NCBI GenBank assembly: GCA_905178155.1
Contig: CAJINV010000001.1
Coordinates: 13,656,664 to 13,720,663, forward strand
Origin: Amoebophrya sp. A120
Taxonomy: Eukaryota > Sar > Dinophyceae > Syndiniales > Amoebophryaceae
Direction of reading: 5' to 3'
Length of the DNA stretch: 64,000 nt
This document shows, one piece after another, positions 1-11,300 of the stretch. The translations under genes were made by a program, and so were the position numbers. Position 1 is the first letter of the stretch. Every line of letters starts with the position of its first letter. The notes under the pieces were generated by a model. That model made no database searches. It was not told the origin of the DNA and was given only the letters and a program-made list of their open reading frames with translations.

Positions 1-2
1 CA

Positions 3-1604
3 ACCCCGATCGCGAAGAAGAAACTAGTCTTCAACACCAAAGAAGGCGTCCAGACTTGGTCTCCGGAGGAGGTCAAAGAATGGGAGCAAGAATGCGGGGC
101 AAAACTGGTCGACGGAGCCGAGGAAAAATGGGAGATCAAGCCGTGGGACGGTGAAGGACATTTTTCCGATTTTGTTCTTCGCGCCAAACGATGCGGCCAC
201 TCGCTTGCGTTCATGCGGACGAAGCTGGTCGGGCACATTACCGACTCTACTGCAGCTTCGAACGTGCAAGCGGTGATGGACGACATTGACAAGGAGCATC
301 CAGGGCTTAGCGATTCGATGTGGATGCGGAAACTGCTGGAAGAATACTGCCAGGAAGTGGAGAATCCGGGAGTAGACGAGTTGAAGCTGGAGAGCTGCAA
401 GCAAAATTCTTGGTCGTCGCTGCGTTACTATCAGAAGTTCGGGCGCCTCGCCCGGGATAGCAAAAACGACGTCAACTCGAAGTACTGCCTGAGCTTGTTC
501 AAGAATAACGCCGGGGTAACTTTACGCGCGGAAATAGCCCGCGCCAAGCCCAAGACTTGGCGCGAAATGTCTAGCGTTTGCGATACAGTTTTTGGGATTG
601 AACAAGCTGCGCATGCTTCTCGCCGCCAGAACAACCAGGCCAACGGTGGGAAGAAGAAGAAGCGGAAGCGCAAGAACAACAAGAAGAAGAAAGCAGCAAC
701 CAAGAAACAGGTCGACGAATCCAGCGCGGAGCTATCTACTTCTGAAGAATCCGGGGAAGAAGTCAACGCAGTCAGCAACGCGCAAACGGCTGCGCCCGCC
801 GCAAATCAGCAGTCGAAGAAGTTTGACGATGATACCTTTTGGGCTGAAGTGGGTCGTCGCGGTTTAACTTTGTCTCGCCGCGAGTCCTACTATGCCAACG
901 GCTACCACCAAGACAATGGATACAACTCGGGATACCAGCAGCAGCAGCAACAACACCAGCACCAGCCGCGTCCGTTTCCCTACGACGGGAAGAAGGGAAA
1001 AGGAAAAGCGAAGGGCGGAAAGGACCAGAAGGGCGGAAAACCGCCGCCGCCTAAGTTCGCGCCCTACCAACCGCGGCAGGCTTACAGCGTTTGGGACTAC
1101 AACGCCACCGATTTTCGCTGCTTCGATGAATATGGCGACTCTTACTACTCCCATGCCGGTGACGAGTGGGAGAGCTCTGGCGGGGAACAGGAAGAAAGTT
1201 TTTACTTGGAGGATTTTTTGCAAGATGAGGAGACCTACTCTACTACGCCTAGCACTTGTACTAGTTCTTCTCATGTAGAATTTTTGATCGATAGTGGCAG
1301 TTCTAAACATTTAACAGGCTCGCGCGATATTCTGCATGATCAAAAATCTTCCCTGACTTCCTTCAAAACCGCAGGCAGCGAGGCCCACGCCACTGCTGTC
1401 GGTTCTGTGAAGTTGCGCGGACTAGTTCTGCGGGATGTTCATTATATTCCAACTTTACGCAAAGACATTCTATCGCTTGGAAAACTGATCGAGAAAGGGG
1501 CCCGGTTGGAGTTTGGTAAAAGTCCCAAGCTTCTTCTTGGCTCTCAGAGTTTCGATCTTCACTTCAAAAGCAGCATTCTTATTTGTAAAATTCCCAAATC
1601 TTGA
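3..1604 (+). CDS. copia retroelement gag-protease, 5' partial
   Basis: This is the capsid and protease part of a Ty1/copia-type LTR retrotransposon. The frame is open to the left window edge, so the 5' end and 5' LTR are missing. A lysine/arginine-rich stretch (about 640-710) and a glutamine/glycine/tyrosine-rich stretch (about 890-1080) fit a nucleic-acid-binding gag tail; I see no CCHC knuckle. Near 1279-1320 the sequence FLIDSGSSKHLTG carries the D-S-G active site of copia aspartic proteases. The frame closes at TGA 1602-1604 and continues without a shift into the integrase, so this stop is either a point mutation or a read-through site. The RT of the same element lacks a catalytic Asp, so the copy is probably dead. 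Confidence 0.85.
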   Translation, partial: TPIAKKKLVFNTKEGVQTWSPEEVKEWEQECGAKLVDGAEEKWEIKPWDGEGHFSDFVLRAKRCGHSLAFMRTKLVGHITDSTAASNVQAVMDDIDKEHPGLSDSMWMRKLLEEYCQEVENPGVDELKLESCKQNSWSSLRYYQKFGRLARDSKNDVNSKYCLSLFKNNAGVTLRAEIARAKPKTWREMSSVCDTVFGIEQAAHASRRQNNQANGGKKKKRKRKNNKKKKAATKKQVDESSAELSTSEESGEEVNAVSNAQTAAPAANQQSKKFDDDTFWAEVGRRGLTLSRRESYYANGYHQDNGYNSGYQQQQQQHQHQPRPFPYDGKKGKGKAKGGKDQKGGKPPPPKFAPYQPRQAYSVWDYNATDFRCFDEYGDSYYSHAGDEWESSGGEQEESFYLEDFLQDEETYSTTPSTCTSSSHVEFLIDSGSSKHLTGSRDILHDQKSSLTSFKTAGSEAHATAVGSVKLRGLVLRDVHYIPTLRKDILSLGKLIEKGARLEFGKSPKLLLGSQSFDLHFKSSILICKIPKS

Positions 1605-3467
1605 CTAGAGTTAGAAGATAAAGACCGCTCTTTGTATGATGAAACCTATTTCATTGAAACTGTTCGTAGCTTGGGTCTTGAAGTTCCGGATGCCAATGCG
1701 GAGCGCGCCGCGACTGAAGGTTTCGCCTTCAGTGCATGCCGCCGCATTGACTTGGCTACTGTCAAAGACCATGCTGATTCGCTCGAGATTAACCCCGACG
1801 AATTTGAGTTATCTAGTATTCACATGCTGTTTGCTGAGATCGTAATTTTTTACAAGCTTCCGATGTTGTTCGTGTATTCAAAATTAGATATGTCTACCAT
1901 TCTCAAGCTGCGCCTGATTTCTGCAAATTTTAACTCTAGCATCACAAAAATTTCTGATGACTTGACCAAAACCGAAATTACTAGTAGCCAAGACTGTTTT
2001 GATGTAGAATTAGAAGAAGAGGAACTTGTTGCGCCACAAATTAAGAAATGGAATACTGGAAAGACACGACAGGGGCGCGAAACGGTTGCAAAGGGTACGA
2101 AAAAGATTCAGGATTTTGAAGTGTCGCGAATTGCTGCCGCGCTATCGTTCCCAAGTTTCCAAGCCATCTGGACTATTGTCAAGGCTCGTGTCAATACGCC
2201 CAGGGCTAGGAAATTGGTTTTGAACTTTTGCAGGCACAACCTAGGTCGCTTGCGAACTTTTGCATATCCGCACCACCGCACCGGTGGAGTGGATTCGGCA
2301 AAGTTGGGCGACTGGTGTGCTGCGGACACGTTCTTCGTTGGTCCAGGATCTGCTTGGGCAGTCCTGCACCTGATGAACTTGCATTCGCGCGCTAGCTTTG
2401 TAAAAATTCTACCAAAAGATAAAAAACCCAAGATGGCCGACGCCAGAGAGTTTCTCGAAGAGGCTCGAGGTCGTGGAATGCTTGGGAGAAACTTCATGTC
2501 GGACCAGGGTAAAGAATTTGACAACAGTGCAGTCAGGGACTTCCTGCAGCTGCATGATGTCGATATTTACCTGGTCCCGAAGTCCTCATGGGTTCAGGGT
2601 TCTATTGAAAGAAGGCACAGAACTTTCCGCACGGTCTTGAATCGGCTTTACTATATTTTTGGCGAAAAAGTTAGCTTGATCGGGAAACTGGTCTTGCAAG
2701 CTTGTAACGCCATAAATAGCACGCCGACGCGCCAGCTCAATTGTCTGAGTCCGCACCAGGTGCAGTTTATTCAGAATCCTTTTGAGCTTGAGCCGCTTGA
2801 CCCGGAAAATTCTAGTGCTGTTCAGTCGATTCTCGTGCGAGAGGACAGCAGCTGTGAAGATTATAAAATCCGCAGTGCCGCCCGCGCAGAGATTGAAAAA
2901 TTGAAAATCGATAAAATGTCTGCCGCGCAGATGAACAAACTCGAGGAACAGGCCCGGAATTCGTTTCCCGAGGCTGAAGTACTTGAAGTTGATCACTTGT
3001 GCGAATGGTACGACAAGGACATAAAAGCTTGGAACGGCCCCGCGAAAATCATTTATAAGCAGCAGAATCCAAATTCTGAAACGTTTATTATAGACTACCA
3101 GGGCGCGTTCAAGCGCGTGCATTCTTCTCATGTCCGGAGGCTTCTAACTTTGAATGAGATGGCATTTCCGCCGGAGTTGTTGCGTGTGATTCGCAAAACC
3201 CACGGGGTGCCGCAGAAGAAGGAACCGACTCCGGAAGTGGACGTCCAACCGGTTCGCGTAAAGCTTGGAACAATACAGGAAGAGAAGCAAGAAAAAGTCG
3301 ATGTTGACAAGCTTGATCAGTTTGAATCTCAATTGCAGCAGCCTGCTACTGATGATTTTCCTGCTGAGTTCCTGGATTCGGATGGGGGTTCGAATCAGGT
3401 ACAGGCACCGGAAATCGATCAGCAGCATCAGGATGCTGATGGGATTCCTGATAAGCCCACATTATGA
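1605..3467 (+). CDS. copia retroelement integrase
   Basis: The frame follows gag-protease directly after a TGA. The integrase core is recognisable. The first catalytic Asp is in WCAADTFF (about 2309-2332), the second in MSDQGKEF (about 2497-2520) and the Glu in QGSIERRHR (about 2597-2623), which is the D-D-E arrangement of retroviral-type integrases. A copia-like C-terminal region follows (VDHLCEWYDKDIKAWNGPAKI), then an acidic linker. The frame ends at a second in-frame TGA (3465-3467), and the same frame continues into the reverse transcriptase. No start codon is expected because pol domains are made as part of a polyprotein. Confidence 0.85.
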   Translation, partial: LELEDKDRSLYDETYFIETVRSLGLEVPDANAERAATEGFAFSACRRIDLATVKDHADSLEINPDEFELSSIHMLFAEIVIFYKLPMLFVYSKLDMSTILKLRLISANFNSSITKISDDLTKTEITSSQDCFDVELEEEELVAPQIKKWNTGKTRQGRETVAKGTKKIQDFEVSRIAAALSFPSFQAIWTIVKARVNTPRARKLVLNFCRHNLGRLRTFAYPHHRTGGVDSAKLGDWCAADTFFVGPGSAWAVLHLMNLHSRASFVKILPKDKKPKMADAREFLEEARGRGMLGRNFMSDQGKEFDNSAVRDFLQLHDVDIYLVPKSSWVQGSIERRHRTFRTVLNRLYYIFGEKVSLIGKLVLQACNAINSTPTRQLNCLSPHQVQFIQNPFELEPLDPENSSAVQSILVREDSSCEDYKIRSAARAEIEKLKIDKMSAAQMNKLEEQARNSFPEAEVLEVDHLCEWYDKDIKAWNGPAKIIYKQQNPNSETFIIDYQGAFKRVHSSHVRRLLTLNEMAFPPELLRVIRKTHGVPQKKEPTPEVDVQPVRVKLGTIQEEKQEKVDVDKLDQFESQLQQPATDDFPAEFLDSDGGSNQVQAPEIDQQHQDADGIPDKPTL

Positions 3468-5344
3468 CTTTCTCATGACTATCTTCGTTCGCTTTACTCT
3501 TCTCTGCGTGAAAAGGAGGAAAAGAAATTGAAAGCATTTATAGAATCTATAGAGCCTCAGGCGGGAAGATTGCACTGGAAAGAGAAAAGGGAACAAATCG
3601 AACAAGTTGCCGAACTAATTAGAAAACAGCCCGAAGCAAGGGACTGGAGAGAAACGGAAATTGCAAACATGGCCGCGAAGGTTTTCAAGGAGTTAAAAGA
3701 CGACCCCGACTTTACTCCTGAAGACGAAGAACAATTCGTAGTCATGATTGCGATGCATTTCGATCCAGATTCCGAAAATTCCGAGTGTCTTTGTTTTAAG
3801 GCTGCAGCTGCAGCGGCTGAAGATTCCGGGTATGTCCTTGAGGACCCTATGGGGGTGGTTGCGATTTCAAAAGAAATCAAAGCTCATGCCGAAGTTTTCA
3901 GACCCGCCACAGCGCAGGACCTTCAGGAGTATTCGCCGCGCCGTCCTATTCCGTGCAAGATGCCGCTGAGTATCAAGCGCGATGGGAGGCACATAGCAAG
4001 AATTGTTTACCTGGGATTCTTGGCACCAAGGTCGCCCTTGGCTACCTATGCAGGAGTTTGTTCCCGATGCTGTTACGGTTAAGACCTTGCTGTCGTTGTT
4101 TATTTCGCCGCCAGGCATGGACTTGCTGAGCAGTGACGCATCTAGTGCATTCTTGCAGGCTGACTACCCTGATAAAAATGGTTTGATCCAGTTTGATGCC
4201 CGATTGAGTTCTTTTCTTGGTTATTCGGTGGGGAAAGTGGTGAAGTGTATGAACGGCCTAAAACTCTCTTCGATTGGTTGGGCAGTTCATCGCGATGACC
4301 ACCTGAAGAAAAATGGTTGGGAGCAGAACAGGCGGGAGCCATGCATCTGGACAAAGCTCGGATGCATTCTAGCCGTGTTTGTTGACATCTTTTATTTCTT
4401 CGGACCCTCGAAAACCATAAGAATTCTTCACGATGAGCTACAGCCTATTCTGAAACTTGTTGAAGAGCCTTCGATCGATACACCGACGTCACGGACTTGG
4501 GATGTCCTTGGCATCCAGGTCGTGTTAGATCGCCGAACGCGCAAGCTTTGGCTGAATCAAGACGCATACGTGGATCGACTTCTGAAGCGGTTTGGCGGGG
4601 ATAGTGGTAGGAAAATCACTTGTCCCATGGAGCGTGAAACCACTTCAGAACTCGCCCCAGGAATGCAAACGGTGTCAGATTCGCTCTACAGAGAAAAGAT
4701 GGAACTTGTTGGCAGTCTTCAGTACTTGTGCACAACCCGACCGGACTTGATCACAAGTCTCAAGTATTGCGCTAAGGCTCCCGCATCTGAAAAATGTGTG
4801 ACGAGCCTCAAGCGATTAGTGAGATACTTGCGATCTCGCCGATCTTTGTGCTTTTATCCAAATGACGGGACGACTATCAAGGTCGATGGTCACAGCGACG
4901 CGGATTGGGCCAGTTTTCAGGACAGATTTCCGAGTACCGGTCTCGTAGTCTTCCTGAACGGCAGTCCGGTGCTGACCAAATCCATCACCCAGGCATCAAT
5001 TGCTACTTCGGTAAGCGAAGCAGAATTGTACGCCATGAGTGAAACTGCAAAAGCCACGCTACGGATCTACTTGTTTTGTCAATCAATCTGGGAGACACTA
5101 AGCCAGTTCGGTTTCCAACGAATTGCCTTACCGCTCCAGATTGCAAATGAAGATTGCAAATGACAATAGTGCAAGTTGCAAAATCACGGTAGGGGCTGCA
5201 GGGATTCCCGCAAAAATGAAACATATGGAGATAAGGGATTTTTATGTGAAAGATTTGACCGAAAAGGGAATCGTGGAGCCTGTGCAAGTTGAGAGCGCTC
5301 GGAACCGTGCGAACATTCTTACCAAAGTCTGCTCCGGTGGGTGA
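3468..5344 (+). pseudogene. copia reverse transcriptase-RNase H, frameshifted
   Basis: The region encodes the RT and RNase H of the same element in three successive frames. The first runs to 4082 and the second from about 4050 to 5163. It contains LLSSDASSAFLQADY (RT palm, first Asp), FVDIFYFFG where YVDD is expected, and SDADWASF plus SVSEAELYAMSE (RNase H). The last conserved block (MKHMEIRDFYV and NILTK, to 5344) lies in the third frame. The second frameshift has a visible cause: GATTGCAAATGAA at 5139-5151 is repeated as GATTGCAAATGAC at 5152-5164, a 13-bp tandem duplication. Replacement of the second catalytic Asp of YVDD by Ile adds to the evidence that this copy is inactive. Confidence 0.85.
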
Positions 5345-6161
5345 AGAATTCGCTCGGGGATTGCAACAGCTCCAGATTGAACTTTCGCCCTGAAAATTTC
5401 GCTTCGCCACGCCTGTACTTGTGTCATTCCAGATTTTACCTGCATACTGCACACCTTTGCTTACTCTTTTGATTTATTTTCTGCTTTTTCACGATCTTCC
5501 TAAACCCTAATGTGACTTTCTCGATCTACCTATTGTATGATGTGACTTTATCCTGATTTGTAATGCAATTTGTATGATCTAGGTTTCTACTTGTATGATT
5601 TTGCCTCCGTGTATGATTTGCATGTGTAATTTTCTGTTGACTTCGAAACACCTACTGCAGTGGCTTGATTGAAGATGTTGGATACGACATAGGCGGGATG
5701 TTTGGATCGTAAATTGTCCACCTCCAGCCCATAGTCAAAGTGTCGTGATCCAAATCTTAAATCGCTACGATCTAAACACATTCTAAATCTTAGCTAGAAT
5801 ATTCGAAACACCATAAGACGGGCACGAATGGCAAGACCAGAAATGTGAGATATTCCAAAGGCCCCAGATTTACCATGGACCACCATACCGCCGGGATTAT
5901 GAATGAACAATGTTTACAGGGCCCTTGAGTCAACACTTACTACCACTCTGAATCTCCAATACGCCTATACTGTGGCGATATCTATTCTTTATTTCTCTAG
6001 TGTGTTCTCGGCGTATTTGACGGGTTCGGAGCTCTTCGCTAACACTGCAGCCGATCGGCCAGCAGAGCATCAGGGACAACATCAACGAGCTCAAAACAAT
6101 ACTCGATCAACGTTTTGGACTCAGCGTCAGTGACTCCCAGGGCGGGCAGAAACAGATCAAG
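5345..6161. other. copia 3' end and intergenic DNA
   Basis: This should hold the 3' untranslated region and 3' LTR of the copia element, but its borders cannot be set because the 5' LTR lies outside the window. AT-rich motifs such as TTGTATGAT recur between 5530 and 5610. At 6021-6161 the frame of the next gene is open without an ATG and is preceded by CACTGCAG (ends 6050), so an additional 5' exon of that gene is possible. Confidence 0.4.
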
Positions 6162-7541
6162 ATGGCAGGAGACGACACGATCGCCGACCCGGTGACTGCC
6201 GCCGACCCGGCACCGCAGACGCCAGATAACGACGACGTTCTCGCGATCCGGCTTCGGGCTATCCAACAGTCCGACGTCTCCGCCTTTCGCTCTCTTCGCG
6301 TAGTGATAGATCACATGGAAGAGAAAAAAGCAATTCTCACACTCCAGGAGGAACTGAATCAAGAAGTGAAAGCATGTTGGGCTGCAAAATCGTCCGGCGG
6401 GCAGAGTGATGCGGACGGAGAGGGCGCGCAAGGACACATGATGCGGACGGAGACCGCCGCAAACGCAGAGAAGCTTAGTACGCCGCAAGGTGAGACGGGA
6501 TGCGCTCCCACAATGAGCGACGTCATAGATGAAAAGTGGAAATTTGATATGGCGGCGTCGAACATCAAGGAGACAACCGCTACAACCGCCACTGTCGGAG
6601 AGAATAGCGCAGAAGACCTGCAAAAACCAGAAGCATTACAGCGCCTGTCCCTCCTCCTCCAGACGGCCTTAGAAAAGCACGAGAGGCGCCACTTACTGGA
6701 GGACGACTTGGCGCATGGAGAGGGCAGCAAAGGTATCTTATGAGCGAGAACGAGAGAAGTTCCGGCATTGATTTGATTAGTCGTGTCCACAGATCGAAAT
6801 CCGCAATAATGGTTGATTGAACAACTTATGGTCCCGCGATACCGGTGTTTTGTTTTCGCTGTCGGTCGGAGGTGGATACGCAAAGCTTAGATTGAATATC
6901 AATACGTGATCTGCCCCCCACAATGATAATGAATAAGAATGACGAGCACGAGTGTGGAAGTGGAACGTAAAAAAGACCTATTAATTTGATTTACCACAGC
7001 CGGCGAGTCGAAGTTGCAAGAAGAGATTAACGACCTACGATCCGCGTTGCGCACAGAATTCAAAGAGTGCGCTGAAAGTCGTCGATTATTGTTGGAGATT
7101 GCGGGTAATCCAGGCAATGACTGGTCGGAGATTGCGGGCAGTGTAGCAGCGTCTGGTAAACCAGAGCCACAAGCAGAAGGACTGCCCGGACCAGAAGACC
7201 ACGGGCAGAAGGAGCGTCTGGAAAAATTGATCGACGAGTCGGACACAAAAGGTTGCTACGGGTATAAGTCGACGGCGGACGTCGAAGGACAGCATAGCAA
7301 CAACATACTGACGTCGCACTTGAACATCGATGAGAATTTGATCGGGAAGGAAGACGCCACCGGACAGGACGCCACCATCTCAGATCCAGATCCACTAGAT
7401 GCTGCTGCAAGATTAGACGTTGCCTTGACGAAGGTGACCCAAGCAAAAGAGAAGATAGCGCTTTACGTCAAGTATATGGCGGGCTCTCTGGAGGTCAGGA
7501 AGAAACTCAAACTCCCGGGCGCACCGGACGGTATTACATGA
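6162..7541 (+). CDS. hypothetical protein, two exons
   Basis: I do not recognise this protein (about 370 residues). Exon 1 is 6162-6732 and exon 2 is 7000-7541. The intron 6733-6999 has GT and AG borders, and joining the exons keeps one open frame through the junction. The product is hydrophilic, rich in Ala, Glu and Asp, and has helical stretches (EELNQEVKACWAAK and LQEEINDLRSALRTEFKE) that could form coiled coils. It has no signal peptide or membrane segment. The ATG at 6162 is the first in frame, but the frame is open back to 6021 and a splice acceptor may lie at 6050, so the N-terminus could be longer. It ends at TGA 7539-7541. Its neighbours are transposable elements, so a transposon-linked gene cannot be excluded. 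Confidence 0.55.
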
Positions 7542-8307
7542 CTCGAGTTGTCAATTGTTTTTCTTTTCTTGTACTAGCAGCCGGACAGCGATAACATAAT
7601 CCAAAAGGCATGTTACAAGGCGCCAACAATGCAAAAGAGGGCGCGATGAAGGCTTCAGAAAAAAAGGCAGCGCGCAACTTTTCCCGCCGACTGGCCTTGC
7701 GCGAGCTCTCTAATGTAGGGAATGCCCTGGCGCAAGGACGCAGCGCTGAAGCCAGGAGGCCCAGATCCAAGGCCACTGAATTGTTCGCGCAGCCACCCGC
7801 GATTTGCGCTGGGAAGCGCGGCGCCACGATCAGAGGGCGGCCAGGCCACTTTGGCCGCAGTATGGGTACAGGCGCCTCGTATTTGGCTATCAGGACCTTG
7901 CGGCGCCCGCCTCGGGGTGTCCGATGGCTTGCTCGGGGCGCCCGACAGCTTCCATCCGTGCCTCGACCTCTCGCTTCTGCTTGCCGTCCGGCCTCCTCCG
8001 CTTGTCTCCCGATACAGCCCCCCGACCGGTCCCTCCTCTTGCCTCCCGCTCCGACCTTCCTCTCTGACCTCCCCCGCCGACCTCCTCCTCGGAGGAGGAG
8101 GTCGGCGGGCATGTGTGCTGTATGCTATGCAAAAAACCACTCTGACCTCATTACCACCGCGGACGCGGCTACTATTTGCACATAGTCTGGCGCTAGAGTT
8201 CTTTCAGAAAAGCAGCACGAAAAAGATTTTTCCTCCACCCTTCTTCAGCCGTCCCGAACATCCTGCAGTTGTTCGACGACCCTCTGACGAATTCGTCGAA
8301 GGAGCGC
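7542..8307. other. GC-rich stretch, possible upstream exon
   Basis: Several overlapping frames are open here because the DNA is GC-rich (7700-8110), and none is convincing alone. A frame from ATG 7610 starts with a lysine-rich helical segment but then turns into proline/arginine-rich sequence typical of spurious frames. A pyrimidine tract ending in CTTCAG at 8248 looks like a 3' splice site for the gene that follows, whose frame is open from 8197. The upstream exon, if any, was not identified. Confidence 0.3.
8073..8109. repeat. perfect palindrome, 18-bp arms
   Basis: The arms CCCGCCGACCTCCTCCTC (8073-8090) and its exact reverse complement (8092-8109) are separated by one G. The hairpin is very GC-rich and would be stable as DNA or RNA. 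It lies about 140 bp upstream of the probable splice acceptor of the next gene. Confidence 0.9.
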
Positions 8308-11300
8308 ATGCGACGAGTGCAGGCAGCGATGCGACTGAGCCCGATGGTGGCTCCCTATCCAGACATCTGTCTTCCGAAACACGTAGCAGCGCCGGGCTCG
8401 ACCAAGGGGAGCAGCAAAGTAGAAGATGTCGAGGAACCTATGAATCTAGATTCGCTGTACGGCCGTTTCCTGCTTCGTGGCGATCAAGCACTTTGGCAAG
8501 AGTCCCCCGCCATTCACGACAACACCCACCATAATGTGGCCGGGACTTGTATGTGTCACGCCCTTGCCGACGTATACGCTTCGGATCGACGCGTTGCGAA
8601 GTTCCTCAAGGACGTGATCCCGGACTGGGATCCGGAAAATTTGCAAAAGGCTTTAAAAGTGAAGAACGGAGAGAGCATCCGTTTGCCTGCAGCGGTGCGC
8701 GAGCACTATGAGCAGGGGCCAGCGCCTTCATCGCCCGACAAATCCCAGCCGAAGTTTGAAAATCCAGCAACCCACGCGCGGTACCGCTTCCTGCACAACT
8801 TTTGCGCGTACGTGCAGATCATCAAGGGCGCAGATCGAATTTTAGCCGGGAAATCGGGAGAAAGCATCAACTTCGGCGACCCAAAACAACTTAACGAGCT
8901 CTACGAGAACAAGGACTCCCGCACCGACCACATCGAGTATATTCGCCGCCATCAGGAGAAAATCAAAGGAGTTTTCCGTGACAAGAAGCAGCTCACGGGA
9001 CCGCTGCAGAAGGCCCGCTACATGTCCGACACGAAGAGGAACGCTTCGGGCCCGATGAACGACAACGACACAGAGCCGAAGGGACTGTCATCCGAGCTAC
9101 GTCAGATGAAGAGCGTCGACGCGAGCGGTGAAGTGCAGTATTTAAACGGAAAAGACTACATCGATCTGATGGAGTTTCTTTTCGGAAGTGGTGGCAAAGA
9201 AGGAACAGCCGTGCTGCGAAAGCCAGCCCATGGTGATATGAGTAGTTCATTCCAGACGTTCTTCGCCAGGAAGTGCAATCGTGGTGAAGGTGAGATCCCC
9301 ACAGAGCTCTGTAAAGCGAGTGTTCAGCTTGCTCGAGAGGCCCGTATGGCCCGTAGTCGTACACCAGCAGCGGCCCAAGGGCTCCAGGGGCAGCAGAAGG
9401 AGTGGATCAATGGCGTCGCGAAGACGCAAGCAGCCAGAAAGATGGCAATTCAGTTCCTCCTTCCAAAGTGTGTTGAGGAAGTGGAAGCTGGAGGCTCGCC
9501 AAAATGCCCGCGCGCACCTTATAGCCTGCTCAGATTACAATCTCAACTGTTACAATATAATTTCAGTTTTTTGATGAAAAAAGTAGCTATTTTAAAACTA
9601 AATAGAAAAGTAGTTGTTAGTGGACAAGACGAACACCTGAGCGCTCACGCTGTCAACCTCTGCGACACTACACCTTTCCGGTATCAATTCACTACATGCG
9701 CAAGCACGCAGGCGACGTATGTCTCTTGCTGCGTTGCATCCTGTCAGGATTCACATGATTCTCATAGTTCTTCTCCTATGCCGTGGCATAGTCAATCGCC
9801 AGCAATCTGCCATATCGGATCATAGTCGTTTGCACTATGCAGATCCATAGCGATCCCTATGCCATTCCATATCCATTCCTATGCTCTGCCGTATGGTCTA
9901 TCGGTATGCATTTCATACCGTCGTCTCCTATGTGGATCATGTGCCACCATATGGCATTTGGGGCCCTATGCAGATCATCAGAGGCATGCAGCTCCTGGAT
10001 GTCAGCTATAGAGGTTGGCAGGCTAGATCAGGGGTTGGGGTTTAGATCACATGACCAGCGTCCCTCCTCAATCGCTGCGGTCCCCTCCTCAAGCATAGCC
10101 ACCAGGTATCCTGACTCCTCCTACTACATACGTCCTGCTCATATGTAATTCTGTATATGTGCTATATTGGTCTCCTATATGGCATCCCCTAGATGTGTGG
10201 GCCTATGCATAGCCCCGACATATGGGCGCTGCCTATATATGGCTACGACTATGCATGCCTATGCCTATGCCCATGCCTAATTTTGTATATGTGAGTCCTA
10301 TATGTAGACCACCTGTCTGGCTATATGCCACATATCCGATCTTCGCTATGTGTATGGCCATAGTGTATATATGTGTATATGGCCACTATGCCTCTGCGTC
10401 CTAATATATACTCCATATGCGCCATATGCGCATCCGCTGGCTTTGGCATATGTCACCCATCTGGGTTCTCTATATGTCAGCGAGCCTCTTTCTCTATGGT
10501 CTAGCGCATTAGTTTTTATATGACAACCAGTGCGATTTTGCTTAGGTACCATATCCATACTACATATGTGTCCTTGTATATGGGATTTGGTGTGTCCTAT
10601 ATATGTATTGTCCATATGCGAATAGTCAATATGGCTATATTTCCCACCTATGCTATCCGCCATATGCAGACCGTCCGTATCACTATGCGTATCCCCTGTC
10701 CTCAGAAGCCCAGAGATACGCTATATACTACTGCCCCAGCTTGGGTATGTCATATCTATATCGTCTCCATCTTCTTGGTCAGAATCAGGAGAGTCACGAC
10801 TGTAGTCAGGATCCGGGCGGGTTATCCATGTGGTGCAGCAATAGGCGTCCCTGAGGGGCACTACACTCCAGCGTCGTCAAGCCATCCGCCTTCATCAGAT
10901 AGGTAGGACAAAGCAAAATCTTATCCGCTGCGTCTCTTGCGCGAAGATATCGCAGGGCGTAGTGCCTCGATTTCGGCTTATTATCTGTGCTCTTGGCTGT
11001 AGTGATTGCGGACTGGTTGTCCACCCACGATATGGCATCATCCAGGAAGGGGGGCAGCCATTCTGTGCTTCCACCATGGTGGACGGGAGAGGTCGGAAGA
11101 AGTCTGTCAAGTCGCTCTGTTCGGAGGGCGCCATCGTGTCACTAGCTGCGATATTTATACTCGCTCTCCGCTGTGCTATATGCACGAACGGACTGCCGAT
11201 TGCTCCTCCAGCATATCGGGGCGCCACGATAGTACAGAATGCTACCGCTGGCGCTTCTCATAGTCTTACAGCAATCTGCAAAACCAGCATCCGAGAACAA

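Noticed and set aside
7722-8534. Plus-strand 270-codon frame as a gene
   Set aside because: It overlaps GC-rich DNA open in several frames on both strands, has Pro/Arg/Ser-rich chance composition, and overlaps the better-supported frame that starts at 8308.
10222-10404. Plus-strand frame with a Met-Pro run
   Set aside because: It is translation of TATGCC repeats in the copia spacer, antisense to the element.
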